From JAWVZU01 sp033722075 (lineage in GTDB: Bacteria > Pseudomonadota > Gammaproteobacteria > Xanthomonadales > SZUA-38), in NCBI GenBank assembly GCA_033722075.1, contig JAWVZU010000265.1:1-5103 (forward strand): a stretch of DNA of 5,103 nt, written 5' to 3'. Below, one piece after another: positions 1 to 5,052 of this stretch (positions are counted from its first letter, which is position 1; each line of letters opens with the position of its first letter). Under the pieces are notes generated by a model, which worked only from the letters and a program-made list of their open reading frames with translations, was not told the origin of the DNA and did no database searches. The translations under genes and the position numbers were made by a program.

Positions 1-159
1 CTGATCGTTGAACTTCAGCGCCAGATCCAGCCTTCCGGTGTGGCTGCTGTCCTCGGGCGTGAGGTCCAGCCCCAGGGCAGCGAAGTAGGCACGGTCCGCC
101 GCGCGGTAGAACACGCTGGCGTAGTAGCCCTCGTAGCGGGCGATGGGGTTGTTGCGGTA

Positions 160-169
160 CCAGTCCAGT
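160..169. repeat. 5-bp tandem duplication CCAGT CCAGT causing a frameshift
   Basis: On the minus strand this reads GACTGGACTGGTACCGC. With one copy removed, the sequence encodes SIPADWYRNNPIARYEGYYASVFY, the expected family block here split only by the duplication. With both copies the protein leaves frame right after ADW. Confidence 0.8.
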
Positions 170-787
170 CCGCCGGGATGCTGGCGAAGAAGGCGGTGAA
201 CAACTGCTCCAGGCCGGCGAAGACGTTGGCCTGCAGCAACCGGTAGAGCGTCTTGCGGGGCGCACCGAGGCCGGTGCGTCCGGCGTCCAGGCCTCCAGCA
301 GGGTGGCGTTGAGGCTCTGGTAAACCTCGCGGTTGGGGTAGCGTAGCTGGTAGAAGTAGCTGCCGCTGATGACTTCCTCGCGGTCGATGCTCAGATATCC
401 GGTCTGGAACAGCAGCGCCTCGGTGGCGATGTGATCGACATCGAACGAGGACAGTGCGGCGTCGGTCTCCAGTTGCCCCAGTTGCGGCAGCCAGGTGTGG
501 CGCTCGGTCAAGAGATCGACCAGAAACGTCGGGGTGGCGGTCTCGAACCACCAGGGCCGGAACTGGCGCTCCTGGAACAGCAGCAGCACGTCAAAGGGGT
601 TGTAGACGGTCTCGCCGGTCCAGTGGTAGCCGTTGTACCAGCGCCGGATCTCGCCACGGTCGAGACCGGGCAGTTCGGGGCCGAAGACGGCATCCAGATC
701 GGCCTCGGTGTAGCCGCATAGAGCGGAGTAATCAGGGTCGACAGTGATGTCATCGAGGTTATTCAGTCCCGAAAACAGGCTGACCTT

Positions 788-873
788 GCTGAGTATTCGG
801 TGTTCCGCCGTCGCTTCTTTCGCCTGCGGCGAAAACCGCAACGGCGCAACGGTTGGGCCATTCGTACGGCTGA
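788..873. repeat. 76-bp palindromic insert flanked by 5-bp direct repeats GCTGA, inside the ATPase pseudogene
   Basis: Bases 793-868 interrupt the conserved block that in this family reads GVSKFSKVSLFSGL. GCTGA stands immediately on both sides (788-792 and 869-873), as expected of a target-site duplication, although a third GCTGA at 779-783 belongs to the gene and weakens that reading. The insert is an imperfect palindrome centred on a perfect hairpin, TTTCGCC-TGC-GGCGAAA (818-834), and holds a tandem 8-bp repeat CGCAACGG (837-844 and 845-852). Insert plus one GCTGA is 81 bp, a multiple of three. Read in the frame of the downstream gene part it has no stop (starts RTNGPTVAPL, ends AEHRILS). 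This resembles small palindromic elements that insert in frame in coding genes. The assignment as a mobile repeat is inference from one copy. Confidence 0.6.
818..834. repeat. Perfect hairpin at the core of the 76-bp insert
   Basis: Arms TTTCGCC and GGCGAAA (7 bp, perfect) enclose the loop TGC. Pairing extends outward imperfectly for roughly 12 further positions on each side, including GCCG/CGGC blocks. There is no T-tract on either strand, so a terminator role is unlikely. Confidence 0.7.
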
Positions 874-877
874 CGCC

Positions 878-885
878 GATGGATG
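878..885. repeat. 4-bp tandem duplication GATG GATG causing a frameshift
   Basis: Removing one GATG copy restores the expected minus-strand reading FAFLIGVS, close to the family's FAFLTGVSKFSKVS. The duplication moves the frame by one base and explains why the first open segment of the ATPase pseudogene ends in unrelated sequence. Confidence 0.75.
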
Positions 886-1496
886 AGGAAGGCGAAGCGG
901 ATGTGGGCGTCTGAGTCCTTGATCACCGAGTAGAGGTTGCGCAGGCCGTCGCGCATCGCCCGGGCGGTGTCGGGTTCGGTGATGTTGTCGAGAATGGGCT
1001 TGTCGTATTCGTCGACCAGCACCACGGCCCGCTGGCCGGTGTGGGCATGGGCCTTGCGGATCAGTTCGGCGAACTGGCCGCTGAGGTCGTCCGCCACAGG
1101 CGGCTGCAGTCCGAGGCGTTCGCCGTTGACCCGCAGCAGGTCGCGGATGCGGTGGTCCAGCCCCGCCCGGTCGTGCAGTACGCCCCCACCGAAGCTGATG
1201 CGGATGACCGGATAGCGCACCGACCAGTCCCAGCGGTCGTGGATATGGAGCCCTTCGAACAGGGCCTCGTTGCCCTCGAACAGTTCCTTGAGCGTGTCCA
1301 GGAACAGGCTCTTGCCGAAACGCCGCGGGCGGGAGAGGAAGTAGTACTTACCCTGCTCGATCAGTTGCCGGGAAAAGCCGGTCTTGTCGACGTAGTAGCA
1401 GTCCTCGTGGCGCAGCTTGGCGAGGGTCTGGATGCCGATCGGCAGCTTGCGGCGGGTGCGGGGCATGGGCGCGCGAGTGTGCTGGATTCGGCGCCC

Positions 1497-1525
1497 AGTA
1501 TACGCCGGGCGGGCGTGGCTTCGAA
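1497..1525 (-). promoter_or_regulatory. Candidate sigma-70 promoter of the ATPase pseudogene
   Basis: On the minus strand a good -10 box TATACT (1502-1497) lies 17 bases downstream of a weak -35 box TTCGAA (1525-1520). Transcription would start near 1490, about 24 bases before the ATG at 1466. No clear Shine-Dalgarno precedes that ATG. The -10 and spacing are good; the -35 matches only three of six consensus positions. Confidence 0.45.
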
Positions 1526-1537
1526 TCCGGGATCGAA
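1520..1537. promoter_or_regulatory. Imperfect inverted repeat overlapping the -35 of the minus-strand promoter
   Basis: TTCGAATCC and GGGATCGAA are 9-bp arms matching at 7 of 9 positions with no spacer. The repeat sits in the region between the divergent ATPase pseudogene and the peptidoglycan-binding gene, and covers the putative -35. An operator is possible but rests only on position and symmetry. Confidence 0.25.
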
Positions 1538-1734
1538 CACCGGCGCGACACGGACCGCTGCAGGCGCGGGTCTGGCACTGCAGGATGTGCTCCGCGCCCC
1601 GGCCGACGCATCCGCCCGGCAGCATGAGCCCCTAACGGCAGAACCGACGCTCGATGTTCGCCACGATACTCTTGCCAGGGATGCACTAGCCCAGGTTCTG
1701 GTTGGCAAACCCCCGTTCGGGACCAGGTCAGCCG

Positions 1735-1743
1735 TGCTACACT
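1735..1743 (+). promoter_or_regulatory. Extended -10 promoter element upstream of the peptidoglycan-binding/protease-like gene
   Basis: TGCTACACT has a TGn extension (1735-1737) and a -10 hexamer TACACT (1738-1743). A poor -35 candidate, TTCGGG, lies 16 bases upstream (1716-1721). Transcription would begin near 1750, giving a leader of about 23 bases. The same arrangement recurs before the gene at 3038, which supports it. Confidence 0.5.
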
Positions 1744-1772
1744 GCCTGCCCCAAGGTAACGGGGAAGTGCCT

Positions 1773-2723
1773 ATGCCTGTCCTGATCAAGCGCGGCCATA
1801 GAGGTTCATTCGTCAAGGATATTCAGGGTCAACTCAACCTGATGAAAACGATCCAGCTCAGTGCCCACCCGCCACTCGCAGAGGACGGCATCTACGGCAA
1901 AAAAACCAAGCGTCGGGTCGAAGAATTCCAGCAACTCAATCCGCCGTTGAAGGTCGATGGGATCGTAGGGCCCAACACCTGGTCGCAGTTGTTCGCCCCA
2001 CGCTCGGGCACCGCCGGAGCAACCCCGGCCGCACCGCCCGCTCCCCCCACAACCGTCGAGGCCGCTCCCCCTGAGCCCGCCGTCCTTTACGTCCATGCCC
2101 ATGATGCACCAGGAATAAACACCACCGGATCGATCCATCAGTCGATGGAAGTCCATCACATCGTGGTGCCGAACGGTAAGGCGGGAGACAGTCCCGAACT
2201 AATGGAGGCGGTGATCGATGCCGAGAATATTGTTCTCAGCTCGTTGGTAATCAACACCCACGGGGGCGGCGCGGGCCGGATCAAAATCGGCGGGCAGTTC
2301 GTGAATCTCGGGCGCCAGCCCCAGTTTTTCAAGGGCGTGAAGGATCATCTCGTCCCGGATGCCATCGTCTGGATCTACGCCTGCGCCTTCGCCACCGCCA
2401 ATGTCCCCTACAACGACGGAGACGCCTGGCACGTCAGCCTCGACGAGCTGCGCCACGGCGAGGGCATCAAGGCCGTCCAGGCCATTGCGCGCTATCTCCA
2501 GTGCGAGGTGCGTGCGGGTTTTGGCATGCAGTTCGGTGATATGTCGGGTTTCACGGGATGTTGGGTGAGCGCGAACCCGTCGGGCCAGTACACCTTCCAT
2601 GCGCTCGGCCGACGCATGAGCGCCCAGGAATACCTAAACATGTGGAGCGCCCAGATAGATGCTTTACCAGGCGCGGGCAAGGCGGTCTTCTACAAGTTCA
2701 AGGACTGGATCGTCGGTAGCTGA
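1773..2723 (+). CDS. Peptidoglycan-binding domain protein with a C-terminal clan CD cysteine-peptidase-like (caspase/CHAT/DUF4347-like) domain
   Basis: 316 aa. The reading frame is open far upstream, but ATG 1773 is chosen because GGGGAAG (1761-1767) lies 5 bases before it, the extended -10 lies just upstream, and the domain homology begins here. Residues about 10-74 form a PG_binding_1-type domain: RGSFVKDIQGQLN, LAEDGIYGKKTKRRVEEFQ, VDGIVGPNTWSQLF. Residues 75-103 are a Pro/Ala/Thr-rich linker. Residues about 104-280 contain two hydrophobic strands ending in SLVINTHGGGAG (His163-Gly164) and AIVWIYACAFAT (Cys204). This is the His-Gly ... Ala-Cys layout of clan CD peptidases, 41 residues apart. 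Later blocks, EVRAGFGMQFGD and GCWVSANPSGQYTFHALG, look like the DUF4347-type continuation. No signal peptide or membrane helix is visible, so export would need another route. Domain 1 is confident; the peptidase-like fold is inferred from motifs; substrate and role are unknown. It stands alone, divergent from the ATPase pseudogene. Confidence 0.88.
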   Translation: MPVLIKRGHRGSFVKDIQGQLNLMKTIQLSAHPPLAEDGIYGKKTKRRVEEFQQLNPPLKVDGIVGPNTWSQLFAPRSGTAGATPAAPPAPPTTVEAAPPEPAVLYVHAHDAPGINTTGSIHQSMEVHHIVVPNGKAGDSPELMEAVIDAENIVLSSLVINTHGGGAGRIKIGGQFVNLGRQPQFFKGVKDHLVPDAIVWIYACAFATANVPYNDGDAWHVSLDELRHGEGIKAVQAIARYLQCEVRAGFGMQFGDMSGFTGCWVSANPSGQYTFHALGRRMSAQEYLNMWSAQIDALPGAGKAVFYKFKDWIVGS

Positions 2724-2761
2724 GTTGATATCAGCAGCTCCCTGTAGGTGCCGGGTGCCGC

Positions 2762-2916
2762 ATGATCGGCCACCCGCTCGAGGAAGGGGCGGACCACCTC
2801 ATTACTCCAGGGTGTTCCAGTTCCTTGCCGGCATTCACCACTTGCTGATCGACCGCCAGACGGCGATGGTGATCAATCTCGAGGCCCTGCAGTTGACCCT
2901 CATCGACCCGCACTGA
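2762..2916 (+). pseudogene. Probable remnant of an unidentified small gene, with a frame change near 2800-2812
   Basis: The 314 bases between the genes ending at 2723 and starting at 3038 carry no intact gene, but two stretches have the third-position GC bias of real coding sequence. From ATG 2762 to 2800 the frame reads MIGHPLEEGADHL, with G or C at 12 of 13 third positions. From 2812 to the TGA at 2914-2916 a different plus frame reads VFQFLAGIHHLLIDRQTAMV and continues to LTLIDPH, with G or C at 31 of 34 third positions. The two would join through a frameshift in 2800-2812. I do not recognise the protein. It may be the tail of a gene that was once longer. The overlapping minus-strand frame has weaker bias. 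No function is proposed. Confidence 0.35.
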
Positions 2917-2995
2917 TCTGCGGCGAGGGGGCCGATGGCGTGGCTGGGGAGGCCCTATTTCAGGAGTGCGGAATGTAAGCCGGCGCATCATGCGC

Positions 2996-3001
2996 TAGAC
3001 T
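2996..3001 (+). promoter_or_regulatory. -10 box TAGACT upstream of the secreted-protein gene
   Basis: TAGACT sits 36 bases before the ATG at 3038. No convincing -35 is visible at 16-18 bases. It falls at the same place as TACACT (1738-1743) in a leader similar to that of the 1773 gene, which is the main support. Confidence 0.4.
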
Positions 3002-3037
3002 CAGTGCTACGAGATAACCGGAAAAGGGGAAGCGGTC

Positions 3038-3463
3038 ATGCGCAGTCTGCTGTTCTGTCTGCTGGTGGGGGTCTGCGGCGCCGCGTCGGCGCAACAGCAA
3101 CAGATGTGCTACTACTGGGTCGGCAGTGACGGCGCCGTCACCTCGTACATCGAACCACCGTTCAATATCGCTTCCCCCAATCCGATCACCTCCGAAGCGG
3201 GGCGGCTGGTCATCACTGTCACCGACGTCTGCAGCGACGACAAGCTGATCCGGGCCGCCACTGCCGCGCCACCTGCCGAGGAATCAGCCCCAGCCCTGAC
3301 CCCGGCCCCGGAGGTCCCGGTCCCGGAAAGCGCACCCACGCCGCGGCCGGAAGCCGCACCCAGCCCCGAACCACCAGCTGCCGAACCCTCGCTGCGACCC
3401 CGTCCGGAAAGTTCCGACACTAACGCGGGACGCCGGTCCCAAGGGCCTCGAAGTCCGGTCTGA
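3038..3463 (+). CDS. Small exported protein with Pro-rich C-terminal tail, function unknown
   Basis: 141 aa. Start ATG 3038 is preceded by AGGGGA (3025-3030) seven bases away. Residues 1-18 are a Sec-type signal peptide (MRSLLFCLLVGVCGAASA), with likely cleavage after ASA, before QQQQ. A small globular part follows, residues about 22-72: MCYYWVGSDGAVTSYIEPP and GRLVITVTDVC. The aromatic Tyr-Tyr-Trp-x-x-x-x-Gly opening loosely resembles DUF4124-type periplasmic domains, and Cys24 and Cys65 could form a disulfide after export. Residues 73-141 are low-complexity, rich in Pro, Ala and Glu, probably disordered, ending in a basic stretch (GRRSQGPRSPV). No lipobox is seen at the cleavage site. The gene is convergent with the GGDEF gene. 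Export is well supported; DUF4124 relationship is weak. Confidence 0.8.
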   Translation: MRSLLFCLLVGVCGAASAQQQQMCYYWVGSDGAVTSYIEPPFNIASPNPITSEAGRLVITVTDVCSDDKLIRAATAAPPAEESAPALTPAPEVPVPESAPTPRPEAAPSPEPPAAEPSLRPRPESSDTNAGRRSQGPRSPV

Positions 3464-3480
3464 GCGCCCGGCACCGGACT
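3452..3480 (+). terminator. Inverted repeat spanning the stop codon of the secreted-protein gene
   Basis: AGTCCGGT (3452-3459) and ACCGGACT (3473-3480) form a perfect 8-bp stem with a 13-base loop that contains the TGA (3461-3463). No T-run follows, so this is not a classical intrinsic terminator; it may stabilise or end the message in another way. The rest of the 167-base gap to the convergent GGDEF gene (3481-3630) shows no clear element. Confidence 0.3.
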
Positions 3481-3630
3481 GTCAACCCCAGCCATTCTCT
3501 CCCCAAGGCGGGCGTGAGACAGTATCTAGACCTGCGTTATCGCAACTGACAGTGGCGGTTTCAACCTCGTCGCAGCGATCTGCAATCATTAGCGGCTACG
3601 AATTTTGCGACATTTTCGAGAAGCCTAATG

Positions 3631-4602
3631 TCATTCGGCCGAAGTGTCCGCTACCCGGTTGCGACCCTGGTCCTTGGCTTCGTAAAGCGCCTGGTCCGCT
3701 GCTTCCAGTAGTTCCCGAGCGCTGCGATGCTTGTCGGGACACTGAGTCGTCACGCCAGCGCTAATCGTGACCCGCCCAGCCACGGGCGAGTTTTCGTGGA
3801 CGATGGCTTGGTCGTGGACCGCGCAGCGCAACTGTTCGGCAACCTGCAAGGCGACGTCCCGTTCTGTGTTTTCGAGCACCAGGGCGAATGCCTCGCCCCC
3901 GTAGCGTGCTGCCAGATCGCCGGAACGACGAGCAAAGCGTTTCAGCACCTGGGCGATGGTCTTCAGGCAAGCATCGCCAGCTGGATGTCCATAGGTGTCG
4001 TTATAGGACTTGAAGTAGTCGACATCGAGCAGGATCAACGATAGCGGACAGTTCGAGCGGGTCCCACGACGCCAGGCGTGGTCAATGAACTCCCGCAGCC
4101 GGCGCCGGTTGGCCAGGCCGGTGAGGTCATCGCGGGTGGACAGGCTGAGCAGCTTGTCTTCCAGCAGCTTGCGCGAAGTGATGTTCTTGTGGGTGAGCAC
4201 GAAGTAGTCGTTCTCACGGCCGCGTAAGGGCACGACCTCCAGCATGAACCAGCGGGTCTCGGTGGGACTGTCACAGGGGTATTCGAACAGGAAGACCTTG
4301 TCGTTGCCGAAAATCACCCGGCGGATTCCGGCCGCCGCCTTGCGTCCGTAGCTGTCCCCCATGGCGGTAGCCCGATCGCAGACTTCCAGATAGTCGATGC
4401 CTTCCCACTCGTCGATGTCGACGCGGTTGGAATGGCCGAACTCGACCCAGGCACGGTTGACGAATCGGATCAAGCCCTCCTCGTCGATGACTGCAACCTC
4501 CTCGACGATGGAGTCGATGATGCCATGGAGGAATTCGATATCAAGCGGCATTGCGGTCCTGCGACGACAGTCCGGGCAAAGAAGCCAATATGCGCGGTCC
4601 AT
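3631..4602 (-). CDS. PAS domain-containing diguanylate cyclase (GGDEF protein, GGEAF variant)
   Basis: 323 aa from ATG 4602. Diguanylate cyclases make cyclic di-GMP from two GTP. Residues 1-17 include a CPDC pair (C9, C12). Residues about 24-145 are a PAS domain: GIIDSIVEEVAVIDEEG, VNRAWVEFG, then FEYPCDSPTETRWF and VLTHKNITSRK, a typical sensor block with the C-terminal linker. Residues about 153-320 are the GGDEF domain: RDDLTGLANRR, LLDVDYFKSYNDTYGHPAGD, RYGGEAF (233-239), VTISAGVTT and ADQALYEAKDQGRNRV. An RxxD inhibition site (R226-SG-D229) lies exactly five residues before the signature. The signature is GGEAF, with Ala where GGEEF/GGDEF have the second acidic residue, so activity is uncertain. 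No transmembrane segment is seen; the protein is probably cytoplasmic. Start 4602 is chosen for GGAGGA (4616-4611) eight bases upstream. ATG 4551 (MPLDIEF), with a weaker AGGA, is the alternative; ATG 4650 has no support. Confidence 0.93.
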   Translation of the reverse strand: MDRAYWLLCPDCRRRTAMPLDIEFLHGIIDSIVEEVAVIDEEGLIRFVNRAWVEFGHSNRVDIDEWEGIDYLEVCDRATAMGDSYGRKAAAGIRRVIFGNDKVFLFEYPCDSPTETRWFMLEVVPLRGRENDYFVLTHKNITSRKLLEDKLLSLSTRDDLTGLANRRRLREFIDHAWRRGTRSNCPLSLILLDVDYFKSYNDTYGHPAGDACLKTIAQVLKRFARRSGDLAARYGGEAFALVLENTERDVALQVAEQLRCAVHDQAIVHENSPVAGRVTISAGVTTQCPDKHRSARELLEAADQALYEAKDQGRNRVADTSAE

Positions 4603-4606
4603 CTTC

Positions 4607-4635
4607 ACTATCCTCCGCTGCCCGGAACCGGTCAA
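4607..4635 (-). promoter_or_regulatory. Promoter-like TTGACC-17-GATAGT overlapping the ribosome site of the GGDEF gene
   Basis: On the minus strand TTGACC (4635-4630, five of six -35 positions) and GATAGT (4612-4607, four of six -10 positions) are separated by 17 bases. Transcription would start near 4600, so the ATG at 4602 would not be translated from it and the shorter start at 4551 would be used. It may also be a chance match, since the GGAGGA ribosome site lies in the same bases. Confidence 0.35.
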
Positions 4636-4664
4636 GGGTGGAAACGACAAATCCGAGCCCTGAT

Positions 4665-4680
4665 CTCTGGATTTCCAGAG
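4665..4680. promoter_or_regulatory. 16-bp palindrome upstream of the GGDEF gene, candidate operator
   Basis: CTCTGGA-TT-TCCAGAG has perfect 7-bp arms and a 2-bp centre. It lies 62 bases before the ATG at 4602, a usual place for a regulator site. It is compact and symmetric like a dimeric protein binding site rather than an RNA hairpin. No regulator is identified. Confidence 0.4.
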
Positions 4681-4734
4681 GTCGATTCGGTTAATCTAGG
4701 CATGCCGTGCTACTCCCGAACGTTCACGGCCACT

Positions 4735-4759
4735 CTCCAGCCCCGAAGCGGGGCTGGAG
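4735..4759. repeat. Strong hairpin, 11-bp perfect stem with 3-base loop, in the region between divergent genes
   Basis: CTCCAGCCCCG (4735-4745) pairs with CGGGGCTGGAG (4749-4759) around the loop AAG. CTTCCTCGG follows on the plus strand. No T-tract is present on either strand, and it lies upstream of both neighbouring genes, so it is not placed to terminate either. It may be a REP-like element or the leftover end of an IS200/IS605-type insertion; nothing else of such an element is visible here. Confidence 0.65.
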
Positions 4760-4866
4760 CTTCCTCGGTATACTTCCTTGCGCTACACGCCTCTCCGGCA
4801 TTAACCCTGAGGTAGGGCACCGACACCGGACACTGAAGTTTCTGTCACGGCGCGAAAACCAAGGTC

Positions 4867-5052
4867 TTGAGCGGCAGAAACGAAATCCGCAATCTCCTGA
4901 TCGAGACCGGGGACACCCAGCGGCTATCTCTGCAACGGCAGGAAGAACAGCTGGCGATTGCCAGGGAGCAGATTGATTGTTCCATGAAGCAGGTCCAGGA
5001 ATCGATCGAACTTCAACGTCAAGCTATCGAGAAGTTCAAGCGAATCTCCTGA
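4867..5052 (+). CDS. Coiled-coil protein of unknown function, reading frame cut by an in-frame TGA (probably interrupted gene)
   Basis: 61 aa if the TTG at 4867 is the start (SGRNEIRNLLIETGDTQRLS, then QRQEEQLAIAREQI and SMKQVQESIELQRQAIEKFK). Almost the whole chain is Gln/Glu/Arg-rich amphipathic helix, as in the coiled-coil stem of small membrane-anchored proteins. The start is weak: AAGG (4861-4864) is only two bases from TTG, and the frame is open only back to 4837, with no ATG before codon 40 (4984). The 5' end may therefore be damaged as well. The frame stops at TGA 5050-5052 but stays open beyond it and encodes a membrane helix. No family is recognised. Confidence 0.5.
   Translation: MSGRNEIRNLLIETGDTQRLSLQRQEEQLAIAREQIDCSMKQVQESIELQRQAIEKFKRIS

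Larger units (their letters stand above)
1..1466 (-). pseudogene. AAA-ATPase-like / PD-(D/E)XK nuclease family protein (DUF1703 type), frameshifted and interrupted, 3' end outside the window
   Basis: Family architecture is an N-terminal AAA-ATPase-like domain followed by a C-terminal PD-(D/E)XK nuclease-like domain; its cellular role is not established. Seen here: the start is ATG at 1466-1464, followed by MPRTRRKLPIG. A degenerate P-loop SRPRRFGKS lies at residues 45-53 and a Walker B-like VVLVDEYDKPI at about 148-158. The frame then breaks at a 4-bp duplication (878-885). The typical SKVSLFSGLNNLDDIT segment resumes in the next frame from about 787 downward, followed by RWYNGYHWTGETVYNP, FQTGYLSI and YFYQLRYPNREV. 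A second break lies at about 250-285, after which LYRLLQANVFAGLEQLF is in the first frame again. A 5-bp duplication (160-169) forces a third frame: YRNNPIARYEGYYASVFYRA, then GRLDLALKFNDQ at the window edge. That last Asp fits the first acidic residue of the nuclease motif; the following ExK would lie outside. With three frameshifts a full-length product is very unlikely. The family match is from recognition of conserved blocks, not a search. Confidence 0.9.

Noticed and set aside
15..551. A 178-aa minus-strand open frame as a gene of its own
   Set aside because: Only its middle part (KTLYRLLQANVFAGLEQLF to ADW) belongs to the ATPase/nuclease family; the rest is out-of-frame sequence of the same broken gene, rich in Arg and Pro.
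1519..1540. tRNA T-arm-like sequence (TTCGAATCC and, on the other strand, TTCGATCCC)
   Set aside because: No acceptor, D-arm or anticodon arm can be drawn around it on either strand.
1467..1625. Upstream extension of the ATPase reading frame to 1625
   Set aside because: The residues before MPRTRRKLPIG are low-complexity Arg/Gly-rich and would span the TATACT promoter; the family begins near MPRTRRKLPIG.
1041..1772. Upstream extension of the peptidoglycan-binding gene to a 560-aa protein
   Set aside because: This part is antisense to the conserved ATPase coding sequence and crosses its promoter region. The ribosome site and promoter support the start at 1773.
2731..2991. Minus-strand 86-aa open frame
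   Set aside because: Third-position bias is weaker than in the plus frames over the same bases, there is no ribosome site, and the C-terminal part is low-complexity.
3286..3400. Repeat array in the Pro-rich tail of the small exported protein
   Set aside because: It is irregular Pro/Ala/Glu low complexity without a fixed unit, and it is not a CRISPR or tandem repeat array.
4783..4806. Third copy of the shared leader (GCTACAC ... TTAAC)
   Set aside because: It needs a gap to align, lacks the GGGGAAG site and a start codon at the right distance, and is within chance similarity.
5050..5052. TGA read as selenocysteine
   Set aside because: The position is between a coiled coil and a membrane helix, with no redox motif nearby. 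A nonsense change is simpler, and a SECIS element cannot be shown.
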